64,000 nucleotides of DNA from Dickeya aquatica (GCF_900095885.1 NZ_LT615367.1:682001-746000); one strand, 5' to 3'; counted from the stretch's first letter, positions 31,863 through 42,383 are shown. Notes: generated by a model from the letters alone, not told the origin. Numbers and translations are program-made.

Positions 31863-32642
31863 ATGAGTGAACTGACCATAATGGCGCAGCGGGCGCTGGG
31901 GCTGATGGATTTAACCACCCTGAATGACGATGACACCGAAGAGAAGGTGATCGCACTGTGTCGTCAGGCCAATAGCCCGGCAGGTAAAACGGCGGCGATT
32001 TGTATCTACCCGCGTTTTATCCCGCTGGCGCGTAAAGTGCTGCGTGAGCAGGGGACGCCGGATGTTCGCATCGCCACCGTGACCAATTTTCCTCACGGCC
32101 GTGACGATATCGCTATCGCACTGGTGGAAACCAATGCCGCCATTGCCTATGGCGCGGATGAGGTGGATGTGGTGTTCCCGTATCGGGCGCTGATGGCGGG
32201 CAATCGGCAGGTTGGTTTTGACCTGGTGAAAGCCTGCAAAGCGGCCTGTGAGTCAGCCGGTGTGCTGCTGAAAGTGATTATTGAAACTGGCGAATTGCAA
32301 ACCGATGCGCTGATCCGTGAAGCCAGCGAAATCGCGATTGATGCCGGGGCGGATTTTATCAAAACCTCCACAGGCAAGGTGGCGGTGAATGCCACGCTGC
32401 ATTCGGCTGAAGTGATGCTGACGGTGCTGCGCGAAAAAGGCGTGGGCGAGCACGTTGGTTTTAAACCGGCCGGCGGCGTGCGCAGTGCGCAAGACGCGGC
32501 GGATTACCTGCAACTGGCTGATAGCATCATGGGCGAAGGCTGGGCGGATGCCCGCCACTTCCGCTTTGGCGCATCCGGTTTGCTTGCCAGCCTGCTCACG
32601 ACGCTCGGCCATGCGACTTCGGGCGAGAAAAGCGGTTATTAA
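31863..32642 (+). CDS. deoC: Deoxyribose-phosphate aldolase
   Basis: DeoC splits 2-deoxyribose-5-phosphate into acetaldehyde and glyceraldehyde-3-phosphate. The 259-aa TIM barrel is the same length as in E. coli, and the Schiff-base lysine lies in [17 protein letters not shown]. It is the first gene of deoCABD, behind the two CRP sites. Confidence 0.97.
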   Translation: MSELTIMAQRALGLMDLTTLNDDDTEEKVIALCRQANSPAGKTAAICIYPRFIPLARKVLREQGTPDVRIATVTNFPHGRDDIAIALVETNAAIAYGADEVDVVFPYRALMAGNRQVGFDLVKACKAACESAGVLLKVIIETGELQTDALIREASEIAIDAGADFIKTSTGKVAVNATLHSAEVMLTVLREKGVGEHVGFKPAGGVRSAQDAADYLQLADSIMGEGWADARHFRFGASGLLASLLTTLGHATSGEKSGY

Positions 32643-32751
32643 CCGATACGCTATCAATCAATAAAATGAATCAAACACGCGATTGATGAATCGGCGGGGA
32701 GCAGGTCGTTCGGTAACTTATTTCGGATAACCTTGCGGTTTTGCACCGACA

Positions 32752-32775
32752 ATACGCCTGCCTTTGCTGGCGTAT
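32752..32775 (+). other. Hairpin between deoC and deoA
   Basis: ATACGCC (32752-32758) pairs with GGCGTAT (32769-32775), followed by GTTTTGCG. It lies just upstream of the deoA ribosome-binding site and may attenuate or process the operon transcript. Confidence 0.45.
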
Positions 32776-32801
32776 GTTTTGCGTTATGCAGGAGAACAAC
32801 A

Positions 32802-34133
32802 GTGTTTTTGACTCAGGAAATTATCCGTAAAAAACGGGATGGACATGCGCTCAGTGCTGAAGAAATCCGCTTTTTCATCAATGGGGTGCGTGATAATACC
32901 GTCTCTGAAGGGCAAATCGCCGCGCTGGCGATGACCATCTTTTTTCATGATATGAACATGGATGAGCGGGTGGCGCTGACGCTGGCGATGCGTGATTCTG
33001 GCACCGTGCTGGATTGGTCGGGGCTGAATCTCAACGGCCCGCTGGTGGATAAACACTCGACCGGCGGCGTGGGCGATGTCACCTCGCTGATGTTAGGCCC
33101 GATGGTGGCCGCCTGTGGCGGCTACGTGCCGATGATTTCTGGCCGGGGACTTGGCCACACCGGTGGCACGCTCGATAAGCTGGAGTCGATCCCGGGGCTC
33201 GATATTTTGCCCGATAATGAGCGCTTTCGCCGCATTATCCGTGATGTCGGTGTGGCGATTATCGGCCAGACGACCTCGCTGGCCCCTGCCGATAAGCGCT
33301 TTTATGCCACCCGTGACATTACCGCCACGGTGGACTCCATCCCGCTGATTACCGCCTCGATTTTAGCGAAAAAGCTGGCAGAAGGGCTGGATGCGCTGGT
33401 GATGGATGTCAAAGTCGGTTCCGGCGCGTTTATGCCGACCTATGAACAGTCTGAACAGTTAGCGCGCGCGATTGTTGGTGTGGCCAATAATGCCGGTTGC
33501 CGCACCAGCGCATTGCTGACCGATATGAATCAGGTGCTGGCCTCCAGCGCCGGTAATGCGCTGGAAGTGCGTGAAGCGGTGCGCTTTTTGACCGGCGAAC
33601 AGCGTAATCCGCGCCTGCTTGAGGTGACGATGGCGTTATGTGAGTCGATGCTGCTGTCAGGCAAGCTGGCGCATGACCCTGCCGAAGCGCGCGCCAAATT
33701 GCAGGCGGTGCTGGACAATGGCCGCGCCGCCGAGGTGTTTGGCCGGATGGTGGCGGCCCAGCAAGGCCCGGTGGATTTCGTCGAGCATTACGATCGTTAT
33801 CTGCAACCGGCCACGTTAAGCAAACCGGTATTTGCCGACCAGCAGGGCTTCGTCAGTGCGATGGATGCGCGTGCGCTGGGCATGGTGGTGGTGGCGCTGG
33901 GTGGTGGGCGACGTCAGGCCAGTGATATCATTGACAGCAGTGTCGGGTTGAGTGAGATGGTCAGCCTGGGCGACAGGGTTGATGCGGCCCGCCCGCTGGC
34001 GGTCATCCACGCTAAAACGGAGTCTGACTGGCAGCAGGCGGCAGAGGCGCTGCGCGCTGCGGTGCGGATTGACGAGGTGCCGCCCGCAACCTGTCCGCTG
34101 ATTTACCGTCGGCTGGATATGGCTGACCTCTGA
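32802..34133 (+). CDS. deoA: Thymidine phosphorylase
   Basis: DeoA phosphorolyses thymidine to thymine and deoxyribose-1-phosphate. The GTG at 32802 is chosen because AGGAG is 7 bp upstream and [18 protein letters not shown] matches the E. coli N-terminus; an in-frame ATG at 32733 would add 23 unrelated residues. The product is 443 aa. The phosphate-binding KHSTGGVGD and the family signature around [16 protein letters not shown] are present. Confidence 0.96.
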   Translation: MFLTQEIIRKKRDGHALSAEEIRFFINGVRDNTVSEGQIAALAMTIFFHDMNMDERVALTLAMRDSGTVLDWSGLNLNGPLVDKHSTGGVGDVTSLMLGPMVAACGGYVPMISGRGLGHTGGTLDKLESIPGLDILPDNERFRRIIRDVGVAIIGQTTSLAPADKRFYATRDITATVDSIPLITASILAKKLAEGLDALVMDVKVGSGAFMPTYEQSEQLARAIVGVANNAGCRTSALLTDMNQVLASSAGNALEVREAVRFLTGEQRNPRLLEVTMALCESMLLSGKLAHDPAEARAKLQAVLDNGRAAEVFGRMVAAQQGPVDFVEHYDRYLQPATLSKPVFADQQGFVSAMDARALGMVVVALGGGRRQASDIIDSSVGLSEMVSLGDRVDAARPLAVIHAKTESDWQQAAEALRAAVRIDEVPPATCPLIYRRLDMADL

Positions 34134-34210
34134 TCCTCACGGCCCGACGTGACGAACATCTATACTGGATGGACATGCTGTGCCTTACGCACGATGCAGG
34201 AGATAACAAG

Positions 34211-35434
34211 ATGAAACGTGCATTTATTATGGTGCTGGACTCGTTCGGTATCGGCAGTAGCGCAGATGCCGGGCAGTTTGGTGACGCAGGTTCAGATACG
34301 CTGGGCCATATCGCACATGCCTGCGCACAGGGCCAGGCCAATCGCGGGCGTCAGGGGCCGTTGCAGTTGCCGAACCTAAGCCGATTGGGGCTGGGCAAAG
34401 CGGCGCAAGGCTCCACCGGGCATTTCCCGCCGGGGCTGGATGAACAGGCGCAGATAATCGGTGGCTATGCTTATGCCAGCGAGCTCTCTTCTGGCAAAGA
34501 TACGCCGTCCGGTCACTGGGAAATCGCCGGGGTGCCGGTGCTGTTCGACTGGGGCTATTTCCGTGATGAACACAATAGCTTCCCCGAGGCGCTGTTAGAC
34601 CGGCTGGTTGAACGTGCCGGGCTGCCGGGTTATCTCGGCAATTGCCACTCGTCAGGGACGGTAATTCTTGACCAGCTTGGCGAGGAGCACATGAAAACCG
34701 GCAAGCCGATTTTCTATACCTCGGCGGATTCGGTATTCCAGATTGCCTGCCACGAAGAGACCTTCGGGCTGGATAAACTGTATGAACTGTGTGAAATCGC
34801 CCGTGAAGAGCTGACTGACGGCGGGTACAACATCGGGCGGGTGATAGCCCGGCCGTTTGTCGGTGAGAAAGCCGGTCAGTTCCAGCGCACCGGCAACCGT
34901 CACGATCTGGCGGTCGAGCCGCCTGCGCCGACGGTGCTGAAAAAACTGGTGGACGAGAAGGGCGGTCAGGTGGTGTCGGTGGGCAAAATTGCCGACATCT
35001 ACGCCAACGTCGGCATCACCAAAAAAGTCAAAGCAACGGGTATCGACGCGTTGTTTGACGCCACGCTTGCCGAGATGGAGCAGGCCGGTGACAACACCAT
35101 TGTGTTCACCAATTTTGTCGATTTCGACTCCTCTTACGGCCATCGCCGCGATGTGGCAGGGTACGCCGCCGCGCTGGAGCTGTTTGACCGCCGTCTGCCG
35201 GAGATGCTGGCGCGCGTGACGGAGGATGACATTCTGATTCTGACCGCCGACCACGGTTGTGACCCGAGCTGGCCGGGCACCGATCACACCCGCGAGCATG
35301 TGCCGGTGCTGATTTACGGCCCGAAGGTTGCACCGGGCGACTACGGCCACCGCACTACCTTTGCCGATATCGGCCAGACGGTTGCCCGCTATTTTGGCGT
35401 GTCGCCGATGGATTACGGCACCGCAATGCTGTGA
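34211..35434 (+). CDS. deoB: Phosphopentomutase
   Basis: DeoB interconverts (deoxy)ribose-1- and -5-phosphate. From the ATG at 34211 ([21 protein letters not shown]) it is 407 aa, equal to E. coli. It is an alkaline-phosphatase-superfamily metalloenzyme, with the metal ligands in DSFGIG and in [23 protein letters not shown]. An upstream in-frame ATG at 34169 is not supported by homology. Confidence 0.97.
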   Translation: MKRAFIMVLDSFGIGSSADAGQFGDAGSDTLGHIAHACAQGQANRGRQGPLQLPNLSRLGLGKAAQGSTGHFPPGLDEQAQIIGGYAYASELSSGKDTPSGHWEIAGVPVLFDWGYFRDEHNSFPEALLDRLVERAGLPGYLGNCHSSGTVILDQLGEEHMKTGKPIFYTSADSVFQIACHEETFGLDKLYELCEIAREELTDGGYNIGRVIARPFVGEKAGQFQRTGNRHDLAVEPPAPTVLKKLVDEKGGQVVSVGKIADIYANVGITKKVKATGIDALFDATLAEMEQAGDNTIVFTNFVDFDSSYGHRRDVAGYAAALELFDRRLPEMLARVTEDDILILTADHGCDPSWPGTDHTREHVPVLIYGPKVAPGDYGHRTTFADIGQTVARYFGVSPMDYGTAML

Positions 35435-35460
35435 CAGCTACCGCTCACGGGCGCTATAAT
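35431..35460 (+). promoter_or_regulatory. Candidate internal promoter before deoD
   Basis: A perfect -10 TATAAT (35455-35460) has a near-consensus GTGACA (35431-35436) 18 bp upstream, partly inside the deoB stop region. A 12-bp palindrome ATCGAATTCGAT follows at 35479-35490. It would allow deoD expression apart from the rest of the operon. Confidence 0.4.
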
Positions 35461-35504
35461 CTATCGTCATGATTTTGAATCGAATTCGATAAGGAAGAAA
35501 AGAG

Positions 35505-36230
35505 ATGGCTACGCCACATATCAATGCAGAAATGGGTGACTTCGCGGACGTGGTACTGATGCCGGGCGACCCGCTGCGCGCCAAGTACATCGCGGAAACC
35601 TTTCTGGAAAACGCCGTTGAAGTGAATAACGTGCGCGGCATGCTGGGCTTCACCGGCACGTACAAAGGCCGCCGCATCTCGGTGATGGGCCACGGCATGG
35701 GCATTCCGTCCTGCTCTATCTACACCAAAGAGCTGATAACAGAATACGGCGTGAAGAAGATCATCCGCGTCGGCTCCTGCGGTGCGGTACGCGAAGACGT
35801 GAAACTGCGTGACGTGGTGATTGGCATGGGCGCGTGCACCGATTCCAAAGTCAACCGCATGCGCTTTAAAGATCACGACTTCTCCGCCATTGCCGATTTC
35901 GACCTGCTGCGCCACGCGGTGGACGCGGCCAAAGCACGCGGCATCAACGCCCGCGTCGGCAACCTGTTCTCCGCTGATTTGTTCTACACGCCTGACCCGC
36001 ACATGTTCGACGTGATGGAAAAATACGGCATTCTGGGCGTGGAAATGGAAGCGGCCGGTATCTACGGCGTGGCGGCGGAATTCGGCGCGAAAGCGCTGGC
36101 CATCTGCACCGTGTCTGACCATATCCGTACCCACGAGCAGACCACCGCTGCCGAGCGCCAGACCACCTTTAACGAGATGATCGAAATCGCGCTGGAATCG
36201 GTGTTGCTGGGCGATAAAGCCGAGGCGTGA
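35505..36230 (+). CDS. deoD: Purine nucleoside phosphorylase
   Basis: DeoD is the hexameric purine nucleoside phosphorylase. The 241-aa product ([26 protein letters not shown]) has the phosphate-binding GDPLRA, the RVGSCGAV motif and the catalytic Asp in TVSDHIRT. It is the last gene of the deo operon and ends before a strong terminator. Confidence 0.97.
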   Translation: MATPHINAEMGDFADVVLMPGDPLRAKYIAETFLENAVEVNNVRGMLGFTGTYKGRRISVMGHGMGIPSCSIYTKELITEYGVKKIIRVGSCGAVREDVKLRDVVIGMGACTDSKVNRMRFKDHDFSAIADFDLLRHAVDAAKARGINARVGNLFSADLFYTPDPHMFDVMEKYGILGVEMEAAGIYGVAAEFGAKALAICTVSDHIRTHEQTTAAERQTTFNEMIEIALESVLLGDKAEA

Positions 36231-36255
36231 TGCCCGATTGATACGAATGGTGCAA

Positions 36256-36287
36256 ACAGGCCCGATTCACTCGGGCCTGTTTTTTTT
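36256..36287 (+). terminator. Terminator after the deo operon
   Basis: ACAGGCCCGA (36256-36265) and TCGGGCCTGT (36271-36280) form a perfect 10-bp stem with a 5-nt loop, followed by T7. It stops deo transcription before the convergent ABC transporter gene. Confidence 0.92.
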
Positions 36288-36390
36288 CAGCCGAAAGGCG
36301 TGTTCTGACGTTTTATGCTGCGTTTTTCCCCCGTGTGCTTTCCCCCGGTGTTCCTCTTTAGTTGTGCTCTGGCGTACTGCGTGAGCCAGT

Positions 36391-38082
36391 CTACCCGGCC
36401 ACTGCGGTTTCGTGCTGCGGGTCGGGTATGGCGTGCACCACGCTGTCAAACAGCGTAGAGAGAATGCGCTGGTGGGTAACGGCCAGCACTTGCGTCTCGG
36501 GCAGTTGCTGGCGCAGCATCAGCATCAACTGCCAGGCGCTGTCATCATCTAACTGGCTGGTGGCTTCATCAAGGCACAACAGTACCGGTGCCTGTAACAG
36601 AGCCCGCGCCAGTGCCAGCCGCTGCTGTTCCCCACCGGATAACCGCATCGACCAGGGGCATTGGTGGTCGAGCTCACCGCTAAGGTGGGCTAATTGCACC
36701 CGTTGCAGCGCAAGATGCAGCCGCGCATCATGCCGGATGTCCGGCTGGGGGTAGCTGAGAAGCTGGCGCAGGGTACCCGGTGGCAGGTAGGGCTTTTGTG
36801 GTAAAAACATCACCCGGCCGGCCGGGAAGAGGATCTCACCGGTATAAAACGGCCAGATCCCTGCCAGTGCGCGTAACAGGGTGGTTTTACCGCAGCCGCT
36901 AGCCCCGCGTAACTGGCACCAATGGCCGGGTGGCAGGTGCAGCGTAACCGGCTTCAGGAGCGCTCTGTCTTGTGGTGTGTGCAGGTGCAATCGATGGATG
37001 TGTAATGCATCCCCCCGGTGTAGTGGCCGGGAGCACTGGGGCAGCCCGGCCAGCCGCTGTTGCAACTCCCACAGGCGGCTGACGGTGGCCGACCAGCGCG
37101 CCAGCTCGTGGTAACTGTCAACAAACCAGCCAAAGGCATCCAGCACGTAGCCGAATGCCGTGCGCGCTTGCATGATGATGCCCAGCGAGATCTGCCCGGC
37201 CAGGTAAAGCGGCAGCAGGGCAAACACCGGTAAAATCAGGCTCAGGCGAAAATAGCTGGTGGTAAAGCTCTCCAGCCGGAATTCCCGGCCGATCAGTTGA
37301 CTGGTGCGGTTAACAATGGCGCTGAAGTGGTGCTGCATACGTCGCTGCTCGGCCGGTTGCCCCTGATGAAAGGCGATTTGTTCGCTGTGGTCATGGGTGC
37401 GCAGCAAGGTGGCGCGGTATTCCGCTTCTGCCTGTTGCAGGCTGGCGTTAACGCGATGGAGCGGCGCGCCAAGCCCGTGGGTGATGGCGCTGCCAAGCGC
37501 TGCATAGCCGAGCGCTATCCACACCAGATAGCCCGGCACCGCGAGCTGTACACTGCCCAGTGCCAGCGTTTGCGTGCCGGAAATCTGCCAGAGGATCGCC
37601 AGAAATGAAAATAGCCGGGCGCTATTTTTTATCAACGATAACAGCAGCGTCAGGCTTTGTTCGGTGAGTAAACGAATGTCTTCTGCGATACGCTGGTCAG
37701 GGTTATCCGGCGCACCTTGTGGCGTCAGGTGGAGATGGTAGTGAGCGTGATGCTGCAACCAGCATTGCTCAACGTGCTGAGTCATCTGCCTGCGCCAGCA
37801 CAGGATCAGCCATTTTTTCAGGCCATTGGCGCATACCACCACCACCACAAACAGCGCGGTATAACCCAGATAGCTGAACGCCAGTTCGCTGACGGCGGCA
37901 TGGCGGAAGTTATCCGCCAGCGCGTCATAGAACAGTTTGCTCCAGTGCGCAAACTGCACGCTTATCCACACCACGGCGAGCGTCAACGCTATCTCCGCCA
38001 GCAGCAGTAGCCATAGCCCTGCGGCCTGGCGGCGTAACCACAGCGGTGCGGTTAGCCGGTAAAAATGCCGCAGGCTGGTCAT
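36391..38082 (-). CDS. YddA/SbmA-like ABC transporter (fused membrane and ATPase domains)
   Basis: A 563-aa half-transporter with an SbmA/BacA-type membrane domain (about 1-330) fused to an ABC ATPase. The family-typical NPDQRIAEDI follows the first transmembrane pairs. The ATPase has Walker A GASGCGKTT, signature LSGGEQQRLALARAL and Walker B VLLCLDEAT. Closest by eye is E. coli YddA, which is Fur-regulated and next to the TonB-type receptor YddB. Here it is the last gene of a fecI-fecR-receptor operon, 49 bp after the receptor. Import of a siderophore-like or peptide cargo, or its export, is possible; I cannot decide the direction. Confidence 0.82.
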   Translation of the reverse strand: MTSLRHFYRLTAPLWLRRQAAGLWLLLLAEIALTLAVVWISVQFAHWSKLFYDALADNFRHAAVSELAFSYLGYTALFVVVVVCANGLKKWLILCWRRQMTQHVEQCWLQHHAHYHLHLTPQGAPDNPDQRIAEDIRLLTEQSLTLLLSLIKNSARLFSFLAILWQISGTQTLALGSVQLAVPGYLVWIALGYAALGSAITHGLGAPLHRVNASLQQAEAEYRATLLRTHDHSEQIAFHQGQPAEQRRMQHHFSAIVNRTSQLIGREFRLESFTTSYFRLSLILPVFALLPLYLAGQISLGIIMQARTAFGYVLDAFGWFVDSYHELARWSATVSRLWELQQRLAGLPQCSRPLHRGDALHIHRLHLHTPQDRALLKPVTLHLPPGHWCQLRGASGCGKTTLLRALAGIWPFYTGEILFPAGRVMFLPQKPYLPPGTLRQLLSYPQPDIRHDARLHLALQRVQLAHLSGELDHQCPWSMRLSGGEQQRLALARALLQAPVLLCLDEATSQLDDDSAWQLMLMLRQQLPETQVLAVTHQRILSTLFDSVVHAIPDPQHETAVAG

Positions 38083-38131
38083 GGCTCGCGCCCAGACCGA
38101 TGACCGGTGCGGGTTGTCGGCACTTTCATGC

Positions 38132-40651
38132 TCAGAAGGTCCACTTGGCGGTCAACATCAGGTTGCGCGGGTCGCCATAAAAATTGTTGCCCCCGCGATG
38201 GCGGTTGGCGACGTTCACGTAGTAAACCTTATCTGTCAGGTTGTAGCCGGCCAGGTTAAAACTAAGGTTATCGTTATAGCGGTAGTTGAGGTTAGCGTTA
38301 AACAACGTGTAGCCCCCTTGTGTGATGCCGCGACTGGTGGTGGTGTCGGTTTGTGCCGTTAACCCAGCCCCAACGGTCCAGGCATTAAAACGCCCCGGTA
38401 ATTGATAGCGGGTGTAGAGCTTGAACTGATGCTGAGGGGTGTTCAGGCTGTAGCGCTGGCCTTGAGCACTGTCGTCGGCGCTCAGGTATTTGCTGTTGGT
38501 AAGCGTATAACCGGCGGCGATTTGTAAGCCTGTGGCCAGTTTGCCTGCGGCTTCCAGCTCCAGCCCCTGGCTTTCCACCTCGCCATCAGCCCGGTAACAC
38601 GCCAGTGCGCCCGGGCAGTTCACGTCTTCAAGCGGCCGGTTTTGCTGCACGATACGAAACAGCGCCGCCGAGGTGTTGAGCGCGCCGTCAAAAAATTCGC
38701 CTTTTATGCCAGTTTCGTAATTTTTCCCGGTGACAGCAGGCAGCAGGTTGCCATAGCGGTCAACGTTTCCCTGGGGTTTGTAGATGTCGGCATAGCTCAG
38801 ATACCAGGTGTAATGCCCGGCGAAGTTCCACAGCAGGCCGCCGTAAGGGGTTAGCTGGTCACTGGCGCTAAAGTGCGTGTTGGTGGCGGAGCCACTGTTG
38901 ATGTTGCGCAGGCTATTGTCGTAGCTGAAATGACTGTAACGGGCACCCATGATCAGTTTCCAGTCATCGGCCAATGTCAGACGGGTGGTGGTGAACAGAC
39001 CTGTCTGCTCAAGGTCATAGGTGTAGTTGTTGCTGTATGTCGGCCAGGTCGGTTCCGCCAGTGCCGCGGGGTTCCAGTGATAGATGTTGACCACGCGCGT
39101 ATCGGTGATGCGGCCAAACAGGTTATCAAAGTGCTCTTTTTGATAATCAACGCCAGCGACCAGCTCATGGCTGCGCCCGAGCCACTCAAATGGCCCGCTG
39201 GCACTCAGGTTATAACTCCACTGGGCACCCTGATTGTCGCGCTCAAGCAGGTTGTTCAGCCGCCCGGTGCCACTGCTGCCAACGCCGCTGGTGCCATTGC
39301 CGAAAATACCGGTAAAACGGCCCAGTGCGGTGGCGTGGGTGTAGTTCAGCGCACTTTTGAGCGTCCAGTCATTCTTGAAGTGGTGCTCTATTTCGGCAAA
39401 GGTGTTGATTTTCTCAAAGGTTATCTGGTTCCAGCTTGCCCCTAAAAAGGTATCGCGCGACAGGTTCAGGCTGCTGTAGTCGGTTGACATTGGCACACCG
39501 TAGAGATCCGGCACAGTGCGGGTTTTCTGCCAGTTGAGTCCGGTGGTGAGTGTGGTGTCAGGGGTGAGGTCATAGGCCAGCGTGCCGTACATCACATGGC
39601 GTTCGCTGTGAATGTCGTTGACGAAGCTGCCTTTTTTCTGGGTGACGCCGACAAAACGGCCGCGCAGGGAGCCGTCTTGACTGAGCGGGCCTGACACGTC
39701 AGCCTCCTGTCGGTAGTTATCCCAACTGCCTGCGCTGGTGCTAAATGTGCGGCGAACATCGCTGGTGGGTTTCTTGCGCACCAGATTGACCGTGCCGCCT
39801 GGCTCGCCGTTGCCTTGCAACAGCCCGGAGGCCCCGCGCAAAATCTCCAGCCGGTCATAGATGGCTAAATCGGGTGACTCGCTGGAGGACTCGGCCGAGC
39901 CCATGCCGGAGACACTACTTTGAAATGAGCTGCCTGCGCCATCTTCCTGCACGTTGTCCATCATAAAACCGCGTGACTGGAACCGGCTCTGATAAGAGCT
40001 TTCTTTCACCACGGTGACACCGGTGGAGGTGGTCATGGCGTCTTCCAGCGAGGTCATGCGCTGGTCGTCCATCTGCTGGCGGGTGACGACACTGACCGAC
40101 TGCGGTGTTTCGCGCGGGCTCAGGGCCAGCCGGGTGGCGGTACTGAGCTGGCGGGTCGTGTAAGCGCCGGTGTCTTCCGTCGGGCCATTCAGGTTCAGGC
40201 GCTGGGTAACGTACATCTCATCACCGGTGAGGCTCACGCCGTGCTGTGTTGACAGCGCAGGCTGTTTTTTGAGTATGTAGCTGCCGTCAGGCTCGCGCAT
40301 GGCAACTAATCCGCTGCCATTGAGCAGTTGGTGCAAGGCTTCGGTCGCATTGGCCTCACCGTGTCGTGCCGGGCCGCTGAGACCCTGTGTCAGGCTGGCA
40401 TCGGCTACCAGATAAAACCCCATCTGGGCAGCCAACTGGTTTAGCTGACTGCCGAGCGACCCGGCCGTCACCGCGTACTGGTGTGGGCCGACCGGTGCTG
40501 CCGTCGCAGCGGCGCTGATGGCGTTACCGCAGGGCAGGAAGAGGCCCAGCAGGCTCAGGTGCAGTGTGAGTGCCAGTCGCGTGGGGGTGCCGCCGTGCTG
40601 GCGTGCGCTTGTCGGTGCCAAAGGTGCTGGCGCAGAAGTGATCGGTGTCAT
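38132..40651 (-). CDS. TonB-dependent siderophore receptor with N-terminal signalling domain
   Basis: An 839-aa outer-membrane receptor. In order it has a long signal peptide (to about residue 45), an STN signalling domain (about 50-120, QYAVTAGSLGSQLNQLAAQ) that talks to FecR, a possible TonB box (DEMYVT), the plug (TPQSVSVVTRQQMDDQ) and a beta barrel ending in an aromatic residue (LTAKWTF). The barrel resembles ferrioxamine/pyoverdine-type receptors (FhuE, FpvA). I chose the ATG at 40651, with AGGGA upstream, over an in-frame TTG at 40684. The ligand is unknown. Confidence 0.88.
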   Translation of the reverse strand: MTPITSAPAPLAPTSARQHGGTPTRLALTLHLSLLGLFLPCGNAISAAATAAPVGPHQYAVTAGSLGSQLNQLAAQMGFYLVADASLTQGLSGPARHGEANATEALHQLLNGSGLVAMREPDGSYILKKQPALSTQHGVSLTGDEMYVTQRLNLNGPTEDTGAYTTRQLSTATRLALSPRETPQSVSVVTRQQMDDQRMTSLEDAMTTSTGVTVVKESSYQSRFQSRGFMMDNVQEDGAGSSFQSSVSGMGSAESSSESPDLAIYDRLEILRGASGLLQGNGEPGGTVNLVRKKPTSDVRRTFSTSAGSWDNYRQEADVSGPLSQDGSLRGRFVGVTQKKGSFVNDIHSERHVMYGTLAYDLTPDTTLTTGLNWQKTRTVPDLYGVPMSTDYSSLNLSRDTFLGASWNQITFEKINTFAEIEHHFKNDWTLKSALNYTHATALGRFTGIFGNGTSGVGSSGTGRLNNLLERDNQGAQWSYNLSASGPFEWLGRSHELVAGVDYQKEHFDNLFGRITDTRVVNIYHWNPAALAEPTWPTYSNNYTYDLEQTGLFTTTRLTLADDWKLIMGARYSHFSYDNSLRNINSGSATNTHFSASDQLTPYGGLLWNFAGHYTWYLSYADIYKPQGNVDRYGNLLPAVTGKNYETGIKGEFFDGALNTSAALFRIVQQNRPLEDVNCPGALACYRADGEVESQGLELEAAGKLATGLQIAAGYTLTNSKYLSADDSAQGQRYSLNTPQHQFKLYTRYQLPGRFNAWTVGAGLTAQTDTTTSRGITQGGYTLFNANLNYRYNDNLSFNLAGYNLTDKVYYVNVANRHRGGNNFYGDPRNLMLTAKWTF

Positions 40652-40772
40652 GGTGTGTGGTATCCCTGGATCAAAATCAATCAAGTACGTTCAATCAGGA
40701 ATCGAACCAGGCCGGTAAAAGGGGAACTGCGGGCAGCGTTTTTTTTCGATTATCGGTGTTTTCGGCCTGTTT

Positions 40773-41780
40773 TCAGGCCGGTTCAACCGTAACCCACCAG
40801 TTGGCGCGACGCCGTATGCGTATCGGCAGTGCGCGGCCCAGCATCGCCAGTGCCTTATCGGTATCGGTCAGTGGAAAGGTGCCTACCACCCGCAGGGCGG
40901 CGATGTCAGGCGAACAGGCCAGATAGCCGCGGCGATAGCGCGCCAGCCGGGTGATGACCTGCGCAAGCGGGGTGTCGCTGGCATTGAGCAGGCCAAGCCG
41001 CCAGTCGGCATCCTCACTGAGCAGCGGGCTTGTCGTGCCGTTGCCTGCCGCGTCAAATTGCCACTGTATGCCAGCCCGAATCCGTTGTGCCTCATCGCGC
41101 TGTGACGGCGCAACGCTCACTTGCCCGGCATAGACGTTTAACTGGGTATGGCCCGCTAGCTGGCGTGCACTAAAGCGGCTGGCGGAGGCATTTTCCTCCG
41201 GCGTGCGGGTGTGTATTGTGCCTTCTCGCGTGGTCATGATGAGCGGGCGCTGCTTATCAAAGGCCGCCTCGACAAACACTGTACCTGCCAGTAAATGCAG
41301 TTGTCGCTGGGTTGCGCTATAGCGAACATCCAGTGCGGAGGCGGTATCCAGCCACAGGTGTGAGCCGTCGTTCAGGGTGAGCGCGCGGATTTCCCCGGTT
41401 TGGCTGCGATAATCAGCCCCCATCGCCAGTACAGGCTCCCGAAGCGAGGGCGATTGCCAGGCGAGCCACGACAGCAGTGAACCGCCCGCCAACGCAGCGC
41501 CAAGGCGCAAGGTTTGGCGGCGACTTAACGCCGGGGCCGGAGTCAACAGGGTTTGTGCCGCCAGCGGGGTCACATCACCCCGCAGCGGCTGAAAGCGCTG
41601 GCTGACAGTCTCTACGTAGTGCCATGCCTGTCGATGGGCCTCGCTTTGCGAAAGCCACAGCTGCCAGCGGGCGAGCTGCTCGCTGTCCGGTGGGGTGTCG
41701 AGCAGTCTGGCGTACCACTGTGCCGCCTGCTGCAACACGGCATAATCAGGCCGGTCTGTGGTGTTGATGGCTGTGCTCAT
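40773..41780 (-). CDS. FecR-type sigma regulator (periplasmic signal transducer)
   Basis: A 335-aa FecR-family protein. It has an N-terminal FecR_N helical domain that binds the sigma factor, then SRRQTL at residues 86-91 followed by a hydrophobic segment (LGAALAGGSLLSWLAW), and a periplasmic FecR beta-domain and C-terminal domain. The twin-arginine motif before the membrane segment fits reports that E. coli FecR is Tat-exported. It overlaps fecI by 4 bp. It passes receptor occupancy to the sigma factor. Confidence 0.88.
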   Translation of the reverse strand: MSTAINTTDRPDYAVLQQAAQWYARLLDTPPDSEQLARWQLWLSQSEAHRQAWHYVETVSQRFQPLRGDVTPLAAQTLLTPAPALSRRQTLRLGAALAGGSLLSWLAWQSPSLREPVLAMGADYRSQTGEIRALTLNDGSHLWLDTASALDVRYSATQRQLHLLAGTVFVEAAFDKQRPLIMTTREGTIHTRTPEENASASRFSARQLAGHTQLNVYAGQVSVAPSQRDEAQRIRAGIQWQFDAAGNGTTSPLLSEDADWRLGLLNASDTPLAQVITRLARYRRGYLACSPDIAALRVVGTFPLTDTDKALAMLGRALPIRIRRRANWWVTVEPA

Positions 41781-42316
41781 GGCGGCGGGCTTTTGCTGTG
41801 CATCAGGTCAGTTTCCAGTAACAGGCAGTGCAGCATGGCTTGCGCCATGTACTTTTTCACCATTCTTTCACTCACGCTGAGCGTGATGGCTATCTGGGCA
41901 TAGGTCTGCCCCTCTATCTGTGACAGGATAAACGCCGTGCGGACTTTTTCCGGTAACTGGCGCAGCATGGCATCCACCTGATAGAGCGTCTCCAGAATAA
42001 TGGTGTGCTGCTCGGCGCTGACGGACACCTGCACGTCACTGGCACTGAGTGAGGCTAGCCAGGCTTGCTCCAGTGTGCGCCGTCGCCATAAATCGATGCA
42101 CATGCCTTGTGCCATGACGCTCAGATAGGCTCGCGCCCCGGCGTGGCTGTCGAAATCACGCGGGCGAGTCAGTAACTGCACGAAAATATCATGCGCCAGA
42201 TCGGCGGCGTCACACAGGTTGCCCAGCCGATGGCGCAGCAACCCTTGCAACCAGCCGTGGTGCTGCTGGTAAAGCTGCTGAACATCAGTGGGGCTGGCGG
42301 TCTTGACGGCAGACAT
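41777..42316 (-). CDS. FecI-type ECF sigma factor
   Basis: A 179-aa extracytoplasmic-function sigma factor with region 2 (LYQQHHGWLQGLLRHRLGNLCDAADLAHDIFVQLL) and region 4 (LRQLPEKVRTAFILSQIEGQTYAQIA, then a helix-turn-helix). It probably drives transcription of the receptor gene. A partial Fur box lies 49 bp upstream, so it should respond to iron. Confidence 0.88.
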   Translation of the reverse strand: MSAVKTASPTDVQQLYQQHHGWLQGLLRHRLGNLCDAADLAHDIFVQLLTRPRDFDSHAGARAYLSVMAQGMCIDLWRRRTLEQAWLASLSASDVQVSVSAEQHTIILETLYQVDAMLRQLPEKVRTAFILSQIEGQTYAQIAITLSVSERMVKKYMAQAMLHCLLLETDLMHSKSPPP

Positions 42317-42364
42317 AACGGGTTCCTGAACGCGGAAAGCGCAAAATATCGCCGCATATTAATT

Positions 42365-42383
42365 GAGAATGATTTCCATTTCA
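42365..42383 (-). promoter_or_regulatory. Candidate Fur box upstream of the fecI-type gene
   Basis: GAGAATGATTTCCATTTCA matches the Fur consensus GATAATGATAATCATTATC at 12 of 19 positions, with the left half the better one. It lies between the sigma factor gene and rimI. Confidence 0.5.
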
